Assembly (NCBI RefSeq): GCF_016863255.1
Contig: NZ_BOON01000015.1
Location: 115,007 to 179,006 of the forward strand
Direction: 5' to 3'
Source: Planosporangium mesophilum
Lineage (GTDB): Bacteria > Actinomycetota > Actinomycetes > Mycobacteriales > Micromonosporaceae
DNA length: 64,000 nucleotides
A model generated the notes under the pieces. That model saw nothing but the letters and a program-made list of their open reading frames with translations, made no database searches and had not been told where the DNA came from. The first letter of the stretch is position 1. The number at the start of each line of letters is the position of its first letter. Shown piece by piece: positions 8,325-16,200 of the stretch. The translations under genes and the position numbers were made by a program.

Positions 8325-8818
8325 GCCACGTCGGCCGGGGACCCCGCCGTGATGCGGACCAGGTCGGGGTACGTGATGGGGAAGACGGCGTGCGGGATGC
8401 CGCCAGCCGCCCACACCTGGTCGTAGCCGTTCAGCGCGGTGTCGACGAGGGTGCGTACCTGTTTGGGGTGGCCCAGCGGCGCCACGCCGCCGATCGGCTG
8501 GCCGGTGTGGCGCCGGACGAACTCCGGGGTGGCCCGGCGTAGCCGCTGCACGCCTATCAGGGCGGCGACCTTCGCGGTGTCCACCCGGTGGGCGCCGGAG
8601 GTCAGGACGAGCAGCGCCTCGCCGTCGGCGTCGAAGATGAGGGAGTTGGCGATCTGGCCGACCGCTACGCCCAGCGCCGCGGCGGCCGCCACCGCCGTGT
8701 GCACCGCGTCGGGCAGGATCCGGACCGCGCTCGGCTGGTTCTCGGCGTCGCGCGCGCCCGCCGAGTCGAGCGCGTCCTGCACGGCCTGCGCGTTGGGGTG
8801 AAGCTGCATGGGGTCCAT
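8321..8818 (-). CDS. YbaK/EbsC-family aminoacyl-tRNA deacylase
   Basis: A 165-aa single-domain protein of the YbaK/ProX editing family, which hydrolyses mischarged tRNA (Cys-tRNAPro and others) in trans. Seen: VGQIANSLIFDADGEALLVLTSGAHRVDT (region about residues 47-77), the conserved VRRHTGQPIGGVAPLGHP, and DQVWAAGGIPHAVF near the end. The start could be ATG 8818 (MDPMQLHPNAQAV) or ATG 8809; no strong Shine-Dalgarno chooses between them. It is the first gene of the 4-nt-overlap chain into the carotenoid genes, although its function is unrelated. Confidence 0.88.
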   Translation of the reverse strand: MDPMQLHPNAQAVQDALDSAGARDAENQPSAVRILPDAVHTAVAAAAALGVAVGQIANSLIFDADGEALLVLTSGAHRVDTAKVAALIGVQRLRRATPEFVRRHTGQPIGGVAPLGHPKQVRTLVDTALNGYDQVWAAGGIPHAVFPITYPDLVRITAGSPADVA

Positions 8819-8859
8819 CTTGGCCGATCGGGCCGGTAAACGTCTGTCCGCGTACGACT

Positions 8860-9894
8860 TCAGGTGGGCGGTAGCTCGGGGACGGTGTTGGGTACGGCCG
8901 GCCGGGGGGCTCCGGTCGCGGTCGTCCGCGCGGTCCCGGCGGTGGTCGGGGCGGTCGCCGGCGCCGTCGTCCGGGCGGTCTCGGCGAGCACGACGCCGGC
9001 GAGGATCAGCGCGGCGCCCGCCAGCTGGGTCGGGGTCAGAGCCTCGCCCAGGGCGAGCCAGGCGACCCCGCCGGCGAACACCGGCTCGACCATCCCGACG
9101 ATGCCGGCGCTGGTCGGCGGCAGGTGCCGCAGCGCCGCCGTGACGAGCAGGTACGGCGCGATCGAGCCGAGGATCACCACGTAGCAGCAGAGCAGCCAGA
9201 CCGGCAGCCCGGCGCTGGTGGCGGAGAGCAGGTGGCCGGGGAAGCGCCACCACGGCCGGATGACGGAGCCGGCGACCGCCGCCGCGCCGAACGCCAGACA
9301 GGTCAGCGACACCGGGTCGCGGCGGGCCGCGCCGTTCGCGCCGATCAGGTAGTAGACGGCGAGGAGGGTCGCGGCCCCGAGGCCTGCGGCGATGCCGACC
9401 GGGTCCAGTCGCAGATCGCCCCAGAGCTCCGCGACCCCGGCCAGGCCCGCGAGGCTCAGGCTCAGACCGATCCACAACCGCCGGCGTACCGGCTGCCGCC
9501 GGCCGAATCTGGCCCACAGCGCGACCAGCAGCGGCGCGGTGTACTCGAACAGCAGCGCGATGCCGACCGGCAGCCGGCTGATCGCGATGAAGTACAGCAG
9601 GGGTACGAACGCGAACCCGGCCAGGCCGTACCCGATCAGCAGCGGCAGTTCGCGGCGGGTGAAGCGTAGCCGGCGGGGGTGGAGCGCGAGGGTCAGCACG
9701 AGGAGCCCGGCGAACGCGCCGGTGGCCCGCAGCGTGGTCAGTTGCATCGGGTCCAGTCCGGCGCGCAGGACCAGCTTGGAGACGGTGCCGTTGACCGCGA
9801 ACAGGGCGCCGGAGGCGACGACCATGGCGGCCCCCAGCGCGGGGCGGGCCGTCACGAGCGCCCTGTTCTCTCGATGGGGTGGGGCACCCGGCAT
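8860..9894 (-). CDS. EamA-family drug/metabolite transporter
   Basis: A 344-aa inner-membrane transporter with about ten predicted membrane segments made of two EamA repeats. The first repeat starts at ALGAAMVVASGALFAVNGTV and the second at AAGLGAATLLAVYYLIGAN; the second ends with GMVEPVFAGGVAWLALGEAL, the usual EamA closing loop. A low-complexity Ala/Thr/Pro tail follows residue about 310. The ATG at 9894 has GGAGG directly abutting it, which is too close, so GTG 9855 is a real alternative start. It is 41 nt upstream of the YbaK gene on the same strand and may head the operon. Substrate unknown. Confidence 0.82.
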   Translation of the reverse strand: MPGAPPHRENRALVTARPALGAAMVVASGALFAVNGTVSKLVLRAGLDPMQLTTLRATGAFAGLLVLTLALHPRRLRFTRRELPLLIGYGLAGFAFVPLLYFIAISRLPVGIALLFEYTAPLLVALWARFGRRQPVRRRLWIGLSLSLAGLAGVAELWGDLRLDPVGIAAGLGAATLLAVYYLIGANGAARRDPVSLTCLAFGAAAVAGSVIRPWWRFPGHLLSATSAGLPVWLLCCYVVILGSIAPYLLVTAALRHLPPTSAGIVGMVEPVFAGGVAWLALGEALTPTQLAGAALILAGVVLAETARTTAPATAPTTAGTARTTATGAPRPAVPNTVPELPPT

Positions 9895-9965
9895 CCTCCG
9901 TACTCGCGCCTACCGACCGGCGTACAGGAGATCACATGGCCGGCTCGCCAGGCCATCAGGCTGTC

Positions 9966-9981
9966 TCGAACGAATGTTCGA
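9966..9981. promoter_or_regulatory. LexA (SOS) box 1
   Basis: TCGAACGAATGTTCGA is a perfect match to the actinobacterial SOS box CGAAC-N4-GTTCG with palindromic flanks. It sits 72 bp (centre to centre) upstream of a second box, in the divergent region between the EamA transporter and the HEPN/mutasome operon. Confidence 0.88.
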
Positions 9982-9997
9982 AAATCTTGCGGGAGCA

Positions 9998-10028
9998 TTG
10001 AGTTTTTGTCGGCGCCCCGGTGTACTGT
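9998..10028 (+). promoter_or_regulatory. Candidate promoter for the HEPN-imuA'-imuB-dnaE2 operon
   Basis: TTGAGT (9998-10003) and TACTGT (10023-10028) resemble -35 and -10 elements but with a long 19-nt spacer. The pair lies between the two LexA boxes, so that LexA bound at the second box would cover the expected transcription start. Tentative. Confidence 0.4.
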
Positions 10029-10037
10029 ACTTGTAGT

Positions 10038-10053
10038 TCGAACATTCGTTCGA
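10038..10053. promoter_or_regulatory. LexA (SOS) box 2
   Basis: TCGAACATTCGTTCGA is a second perfect CGAAC-N4-GTTCG palindrome, 254 nt from its first base to the HEPN start codon at 10292. It is the operator nearest the mutasome operon and the one most likely to repress it. Confidence 0.88.
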
Positions 10054-10088
10054 CTGTTCGGGAGGGGCGATTCGCGGCGCACCTTCCG

Positions 10089-10110
10089 GAAGCGGTTCGC
10101 GAACCGCTTC
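10089..10110. repeat. 22-nt perfect palindrome in SOS leader
   Basis: Half-site GAAGCGGTTCG (10089-10099) is followed at once by its exact complement to 10110, giving a loopless palindrome. It lies 35 nt after LexA box 2, inside the presumed leader. It could be a protein-binding site or part of the leader RNA fold. Confidence 0.7.
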
Positions 10111-10143
10111 GAGGCCCGGTCCTCGCGGGCAGGCCTCACGGCG

Positions 10144-10190
10144 GGACCACCAACCGCCGCCCCCGACCCCCGGGCGGCGGTTGGTGGTCC
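10144..10190 (+). other. Very stable leader hairpin, 19-bp perfect stem
   Basis: Arms 10144-10162 and 10172-10190 are perfectly complementary over 19 bp (GGACCACCAACCGCCGCCC on the left) around a 9-nt loop. No T-tract follows, so it is not a standard intrinsic terminator. It lies between the SOS operators and the HEPN gene. Confidence 0.75.
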
Positions 10191-10193
10191 GCT

Positions 10194-10229
10194 GGCCGGG
10201 CGTGGTGTGGGGAAGCTCCACGCCCGGCC
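10194..10229 (+). other. Second leader hairpin, 12-bp stem
   Basis: GGCCGGGCGTGG (10194-10205) pairs perfectly with CCACGCCCGGCC (10218-10229) around a 12-nt purine-rich loop. It follows the 19-bp hairpin by 3 nt; the two could stack in the transcript upstream of the HEPN gene. Apart from these elements the 9895-10291 region holds no gene that I can support. Confidence 0.65.
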
Positions 10230-10291
10230 CACACGCTGCTGCGTCTTCCTCCGCAGCGGCCTCGACGACCATGCGCACCGAGGGAGACCTG

Positions 10292-10792
10292 ATGCCGACG
10301 AACCGATCCAAGAACCTTCCCGGCCCCAGGTCCGTCACGTCCCAGGACGGGCGCCAGGAGTTGCCCGTCGCCGCGCATGCGCTTCCCCATCGAACCCCAC
10401 GGGAGCTGATCTCGTTGGCCCGGCAGGGCCTGGAGGAGGCGGCCGAGACCCGCAAGGAGGGGCTGCGGTACGCCACCGCGCACCTGGCCGCGCTGCGCGC
10501 CGCCGCCGCCGTGCTCGCCGCACGGGCCCGCCCCGCACCCGGCCGGCGCAGTCGCCTCACCAGCGTCTGGGAGCTGGTGGTCATGGTCGCGCCGGAGCTC
10601 AGCGAGTGGGCCGCCTTCTTCGCCGCCGGAGCCTCGAAGCGGGCCGCCGCCGAGGCCGGCATCCCCCGGGTGGTGACCGCGCGGGAGGCGGACGACCTGA
10701 TCCGTTCGGCCGAGCAGTTCATCGCGGTCGTGGAAGTGTCGCTCGGCCTGTCCTACCAACCCCTGTTGAACGGCGACCGCCTGGCCAGTTGA
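10292..10792 (+). CDS. HEPN-domain protein of the SAV_6107 family, mutasome-associated
   Basis: A 166-aa helical protein. After a variable 30-residue N-terminus comes ELISLARQGLEEAAETRKEG, then LRYATAHLAALRAAAAVLAA, a basic linker, and LTSVWELVVMVAPELSEWAAFFAAGA. This pattern matches the HEPN-like family found next to imuA'/dnaE2 in actinobacteria. HEPN domains are often RNases using R-x4-6-H; a clear RxxxxH pair is not visible here, so nuclease activity is not claimed. The ATG at 10292 has AGGGAGA 5 nt upstream; ATG 10271 is weaker. It is the first gene after the LexA boxes and lies 69 nt before imuA', so it is very likely SOS-regulated. Confidence 0.75.
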   Translation: MPTNRSKNLPGPRSVTSQDGRQELPVAAHALPHRTPRELISLARQGLEEAAETRKEGLRYATAHLAALRAAAAVLAARARPAPGRRSRLTSVWELVVMVAPELSEWAAFFAAGASKRAAAEAGIPRVVTAREADDLIRSAEQFIAVVEVSLGLSYQPLLNGDRLAS

Positions 10793-10861
10793 GGCCGCGC
10801 GGAAACTTCTGTCACCCGGACCGGGGGCCCGGGTAGGAACAGCAACGGGGGGAGAAGCCGC

Positions 10862-11743
10862 GTGGTCGGCTTGTCGACAGGAACTTCGCCGGCGGTTTTA
10901 CCGCCGAAGGGTCCGAGGCCGGAGACGCCGGCGCCGGTCCCGGGGGCGTCGGACGACCGGCGGGCGGCGGGCGACCGTTCCGCCAAGGGGCTGGCGATCG
11001 TACGGGCGGCCGCGCTGACCGGCACGATCCGGCGGGCCAGCGACCACGCGCTCGGCGCGCTCGGCAGTGAACGCCTGCTGCCGGTGCTGCCCGAGTTGCG
11101 GGCGCTGCTGCCGGGCCGGGGGCTGCGCCGGGGCGCCACGGTCGCGGTCGCCACCACCAGCGGCACCGCCGCGGACAGCCCGAGCGCCGGTCCGGTCCGA
11201 TCCGTCGGCGCCACCTCCCTGGTCCTGGCGCTGCTGGCGGCTGCCTCGGGCGCCGGCTCGTGGTGCGCCGTCGTCGGGGTTCCCACCCTCGGCGCGGTCG
11301 CCGCCGCCGAGGCGGGCATCGCTCTCGACCGGCTGGCTCTCGTACCCCATCCCGGCCCCGACTGGACCACCGTCGTCGCCGCGCTGCTCGACGGCGTCGA
11401 CATCGTGGTCGCCGCCCCGCCCGGTCCGATCGCCCCGTCCGTGGCCAGCCGGCTGGCGGCGCGGGCACGGCAGCGGGGCAGCGTGCTCGTCTCGTACGGG
11501 CGGTGGGACGGCGCCGACATCACCTTCGACGCGGTACGCGGGGTGTGGCACGGGCTCGAGCGGGGCCGCGGCCGCCTGCGCTGCCGGCAGCTCACCATCA
11601 TGGCGCGCGGGCGCGGGGCCGCCTCCGCGCCCAGACGCACCGAGGTCTGGTGGCCAGCCCTCCAGCGATCCCGGACAAGCGGGGTGCCCACCGCGCCGGC
11701 GGCCGTGCATGAGGGCGAAGCAGCCCTTGAAGCGACGGGGTGA
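10862..11743 (+). CDS. imuA': ImuA'-type mutasome accessory protein
   Basis: A 293-aa protein in the position of mycobacterial ImuA' (Rv3395c type), which bridges the mutasome proteins during mutagenic repair. The core resembles a degenerate RecA fold: LLPGRGLRRGATVAVATTSG and SLVLALLAAASGAGSWCAVVG occupy the places of the RecA core strands but no Walker A lysine motif is present. DGVDIVVAAPPGPIAPSVASRL follows, then a basic RARQRGSVLVSYGRW. The GTG start at 10862 has GGGGGGAGAA upstream. imuB follows after 6 nt. Identification rests on order (HEPN-imuA'-imuB-dnaE2) as well as sequence. Confidence 0.78.
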   Translation: MVGLSTGTSPAVLPPKGPRPETPAPVPGASDDRRAAGDRSAKGLAIVRAAALTGTIRRASDHALGALGSERLLPVLPELRALLPGRGLRRGATVAVATTSGTAADSPSAGPVRSVGATSLVLALLAAASGAGSWCAVVGVPTLGAVAAAEAGIALDRLALVPHPGPDWTTVVAALLDGVDIVVAAPPGPIAPSVASRLAARARQRGSVLVSYGRWDGADITFDAVRGVWHGLERGRGRLRCRQLTIMARGRGAASAPRRTEVWWPALQRSRTSGVPTAPAAVHEGEAALEATG

Positions 11744-11749
11744 CCGGCC

Positions 11750-13282
11750 GTGCGGACGCTGGTGCTGTGGTGTCCGGACTGGCCGGTGATCGCCGTCGAG
11801 ATCGTCGAGGGCGTGCCCGCGCACCGGCCGGTGGCCGTGATGCACGCCAACCGGGTGCTCGCCTGCTCGCCGGCCGCCCGGACCGAGGGGGTACGCCGCG
11901 GGCTGCGCCGGCGTGAGGCGCAGGGTCGCTGCCCCGAACTGGTCGTCGTCGACCACGACGCCGCCCGCGACACCCGGGCGTTCGAGCCGGTGGTGGCCGC
12001 CGTCGAGGAGTTGGCCGCCGGGGTCGAGGTCGTCCGGCCCGGCGTCTGCGCGCTCGCCGTACGCGGTCCGGCCCGGTACTTCGGGGGCGAGGAGGAGGTC
12101 GCGGAGCTACTTGTCGAACACGTCGCGCAGGTGTGCGACGTTGAGGCGCAGGCCGGGATCGCCGACGGCGTGTTCGCCGCCACGCTGGCCGCGCGGGCCG
12201 GCCGGCTGGTCCCGCCCGCCGGTACCACAGCCTTCCTCGCCGGTCTCGACATCACCGCCCTCGGCCGGCCCACCCTGGTCGACCTGCTGCGCCGGCTGGG
12301 CCTCCACACCCTCGGCGACTTCGCCGCGCTGCCCGCGGGCGACGTGCTCGCGCGGTTCGGGTTCGACGCGGCGCTGGCCCACCAGTTCGCCGCCGGCCGG
12401 GACGAGCAGCCGCTCGCTCCCCGGCAGCCGCCCCCCGACCTCGACGTGACGGAGGCGTTCGACGAGCCGGTCGACCGGGTCGACGCCGCCGCGTTCGCCG
12501 CCCGGGCCCTCGCCGAGCGGCTGTACCAGCGCCTCGCCGGGCACGGGCTGGCCTGTACCCGGCTGGGGATCGAGGCCCACACCGTGGCCGGGGAGGAGCT
12601 GTACCGCACCTGGCGGCACGACGGGCTGCTGAGCGCGGCGGGCATCGCCGACCGGGTGCGCTGGCAGCTCGACGGCTGGCTGACCACGGCGGGAAGGCGC
12701 TCGGTACCGACCGCGGGCCTGACCCGGCTGCGGCTGCTGCCCGAAGGGGTGGTGGAGCACGCCGGCCTGCAGCTCGGGCTGTGGGGCGAGGCGGGGGAGG
12801 AGCGCGATCGGGCGCACCGCGCCCTGACCCGGGTCCAGGGCCTGCTCGGGCCGGAGGCGGTCGTGCTCGCCGAGCTGAGGGGCGGTCGTTCGGCCGCCGA
12901 CCGGGTCCGGCTGCTGCCCTGGGGCGACGAGCGTACGGCTATCGGGCCCGAGGTGCCGCCGTGGCCGGGCAGGTTGCCGGCGCCGGCCCCGGCGACGGTC
13001 CTGCCCGAGCCGCTGTCCGTGAGCGTCACCACCGCTGAGGGCGTACCCGTCGGGGTCACCGGCCGGCTGGCCGTGACCGGCGACCCGGCACTGGTCGGCA
13101 TCGGGAACGCCCGGCCCGTACAGGTGTGGGGCTGGGCCGGCCCGTGGCCGGTCGACGAGCGCTGGTGGGCGCCGGAGGAGTCCGACCGCCGGGTGCGGTT
13201 CCAGATGCTGCTCGCCGACGGCCAGGCCCTGCTGCTGTCGCTGTCGGCTGGTCGATGGGTCCTGGAGGCCGTCTATGACTAG
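11750..13282 (+). CDS. imuB: ImuB, catalytically inactive Y-family polymerase homologue
   Basis: A 510-aa Y-family fold protein that links DnaE2 to the sliding clamp in SOS mutagenesis. The N-terminus reads MRTLVLWCPDWPVIAVEIV where active polymerases have DMDAFF, and ALAVRGPARYFGGEEEV where they have the SVDE motif, so the metal-binding carboxylates are missing. A clamp-binding motif QLGLWG sits at residues 341-346, matching the known QLPLWG site of mycobacterial ImuB. The fingers/little-finger core (LRRLGLHTLGDFAALPAGDV) is retained. The GTG start is 6 nt after imuA'; dnaE2 follows after 8 nt. Confidence 0.92.
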   Translation: MRTLVLWCPDWPVIAVEIVEGVPAHRPVAVMHANRVLACSPAARTEGVRRGLRRREAQGRCPELVVVDHDAARDTRAFEPVVAAVEELAAGVEVVRPGVCALAVRGPARYFGGEEEVAELLVEHVAQVCDVEAQAGIADGVFAATLAARAGRLVPPAGTTAFLAGLDITALGRPTLVDLLRRLGLHTLGDFAALPAGDVLARFGFDAALAHQFAAGRDEQPLAPRQPPPDLDVTEAFDEPVDRVDAAAFAARALAERLYQRLAGHGLACTRLGIEAHTVAGEELYRTWRHDGLLSAAGIADRVRWQLDGWLTTAGRRSVPTAGLTRLRLLPEGVVEHAGLQLGLWGEAGEERDRAHRALTRVQGLLGPEAVVLAELRGGRSAADRVRLLPWGDERTAIGPEVPPWPGRLPAPAPATVLPEPLSVSVTTAEGVPVGVTGRLAVTGDPALVGIGNARPVQVWGWAGPWPVDERWWAPEESDRRVRFQMLLADGQALLLSLSAGRWVLEAVYD

Positions 13283-13290
13283 GGGCGACC

Positions 13291-16200
13291 ATGGGGTTCA
13301 GTAATCCGGACGTGCCGTGGTCGCGGATGGAGCGGGTCCTGTCCGGGCGCAGCGTGAGCGCGAGGAGCGAGCGAAGCGAGCCCCGCAGTCGCGAACAGGA
13401 AGACTCTGTCCCACCGGTCGTGGACCCGCTGGCCGTCGAGGCCGACGGTGGGGACTCGCCGGCCTGGACGCGTAAGCGAAAGGAGTACCGTGCGCCGACG
13501 CTGGAGCGCCGCGAGGGCGGCGTCCCCTACGCCGAGCTGCACTGCCACTCCAACTTCAGCTTCCTCGACGGCGCCAGCCACCCCGAGGAGCTGGCCGAGC
13601 AGGCGGCCCACCTCGGGCTCGAAGCGGTGGCGATCACCGACCACGACGGGTTCTACGGCGTGGTGCGGTTCGCCGAGGCGGCCCGCGCCCTGGGCGTCAA
13701 GACCGTCTTCGGCGCGGAGCTGTCACTCGGCCTGCCCGGACCGCAGAATGGGGAGCCCGACCCGGCCGGCCGGCACCTACTCGCCCTCGCCCGAGGGCCG
13801 GAAGGGTACGCCCGGCTGTCCCGGGTGATCTCCGAGGCGCAGTTGCGGGGCGGGGAGAAGGGGCGCCCCGTCTACGACCTCGAGGAGGCGGCCGAAAAAC
13901 TGCGGGACCACGTCCTCGTGCTCACCGGCTGCCGCAAGGGGCACGTACCCGCGGCGCTGCTCACCGAGGGGGTCGAGGCGGCGGCCCGGGAGCTGGACCG
14001 GCTGACCGCCCTGTTCGGCGCCGAGCATGTCGCCGTCGAGCTGACCGATCACGCCCACCCCGACGACGACGAACGCAACGACGCGCTCGCCGCGCTCGCC
14101 GCCGACGCCGGGCTGGCGTGCGTCGCCACCAACAACGTCCACTACGCGGCGTCGGGGCGCCGACGGCTGGCCGCGGCCCTCGCCGCGGTCCGCGCCCGGC
14201 GCAGCCTCGACGAGATGGACGGCTGGCTGCCCGCCGCCGGTACCGCCTATCTGCGTAGCGGCGCGGAGATGGCCGAGCGCTTCGCCGCCTTTCCCGGTGT
14301 GGTCTCCCGGGCCGCGGCGTACGGTCGCGAACTGGCCTTCGACCTCAAGCTCGTCGCCCCCAGGCTGCCCGACTACCCCGTCGGCGAGGGCCACACCGAG
14401 ATGAGCTGGCTGCGGCACCTGACCATGCGGGGCGCGGCCCGCCGCTACGGCAGCCGGGACGAGCATCCGAAGGAGTACCAGCAGCTCGAGTACGAACTGA
14501 ACATGATCTCCAAGCTGGACTTCCCCGGGTACTTCCTGATCGTCTACGACATCGTCGAGATCTGCCGCCGGCTCGACATCTTCTGCCAGGGGCGGGGATC
14601 GGCGGCCAACTCGGCGGTCTGCTACGCGCTCGGCATCACCAACGTGGACGCCGTCGCGCACGGGCTGCTGTTCGAGCGGTTCCTGTCCGAGGAGCGCGAC
14701 GGGCCGCCCGACATCGACGTCGACATCGAGTCCGACCGGCGCGAGGAGGTCATCCAGGCGGTGTACGAGAAGTACGGCCGCCGCCACACCGCCCAGGTCG
14801 CCAACGTCATCTCGTACCGGCCTCGCTCCGCCGTGCGCGACATGGCCAAGGCGTTCGGGTACTCGCCCGGCCAGCAGGACGCCTGGAGCAAGCAGATCGA
14901 CCGGTGGGGCTCGGTCGCCGTGGCGGAGTTGGAGGAGATTCCGGCGCAGGTCGTCGAGTACGCGAACGAACTCCTGACGTTCCCCCGGCACCTGGGCGTC
15001 CACTCCGGCGGCATGGTCATCTGCGACCGGCCGGTGATCGAGGTGTGCCCGGTCGAGCACGCCCGCATGCCGGGCCGCACCGTCCTGCAGTGGGACAAGG
15101 ACGACTGCGCGTCGGTCGGGCTGGTCAAGTTCGACCTGCTGGGGCTGGGCATGCTGTCGGCGCTGCACTTCGCGTACGACATGATCGGCCTGCGCTGGGA
15201 TCTGGCCACGATGGACCTGACCGATCCCGGGGTGTACGAGATGCTCTGCCGCGCCGACTCGGTGGGCGTGTTCCAGGTGGAGAGCCGGGCCCAGATGGCC
15301 ACCCTGCCGCGGCTGAAGCCGAGAAAGTTCTACGACCTGGTCGTCGAGGTGGCGCTGATCCGCCCCGGCCCGATCCAGGGCGGCTCGGTACATCCGTACA
15401 TCCGGCGCGCCAACGGGCTGGAGGAGCCCACGGTGCCGCACCCGCTCCTGGAGAACGCGCTGCGCAAGACGCTGGGCGTGCCGTTGTTCCAGGAGCAGCT
15501 CATGCAGATGGCCATCGACGTGGCCGGGTTCACCCCGCAGGAGTCCGACGAGCTGCGGCGGGCGATGGGCGCCAAGCGGTCCACGGAGCGGATGCAGGCC
15601 ATCCGGGAGCGGCTGTACAAGGGCATGGCGGCCAACGGCATCACCGGCGAGCTCGCCGACGACCTGTTCAACAAGCTCGCCGCGTTCGCCAACTACGGCT
15701 TCCCGGAGAGCCACGCGATGAGCTTCGCGTACCTGGTGTACGCCAGCGCCTGGCTCAAGCGGTACCACCCGGCGGCGTTCTGCGCCGCGCTGCTCAACGC
15801 GCAGCCGATGGGGTTCTACTCGCCCCAGTCCCTTGTGGACGACGCGCGCCGGCACGGGGTGACGGTACGGCGGCCGGACGTCAACGCCAGCGGCGCTCTC
15901 GCCGTGCTCGAACCGCCGGTCGACGGGGAGGCTCCGGGAACCGAACCGCACGAGTGGGGCCGTGGTGGACCTGTGGTCCGGCTGGGGTTGAAGTCGGTGC
16001 GCACCCTCGGGGCGGACGTGGCCGAGCGCATCGAGGCGCGACGGGCGGCCGGCGGCCCGTACCGCGACATGGCCGACCTCGCCCGGCGGGCCGAGTTGAG
16101 CACCGCGCACCTGGAGGCGCTCGCCACCGCGGACGCGTTCGCCTGCTTCGGGCTGTCGCGGCGGGAGGCGCTGTGGGCGGCCGGCGCCGCCGCGCAGGAG

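Noticed and set aside
10144..10190. Intrinsic terminator for an upstream gene
   Set aside because: No plus-strand gene ends upstream and there is no T-tract; it lies in the leader of the HEPN operon.
10292..10792. Toxin-antitoxin HEPN/MNT pair
   Set aside because: No MNT nucleotidyltransferase gene is adjacent and no clear RxxxxH nuclease motif is visible.
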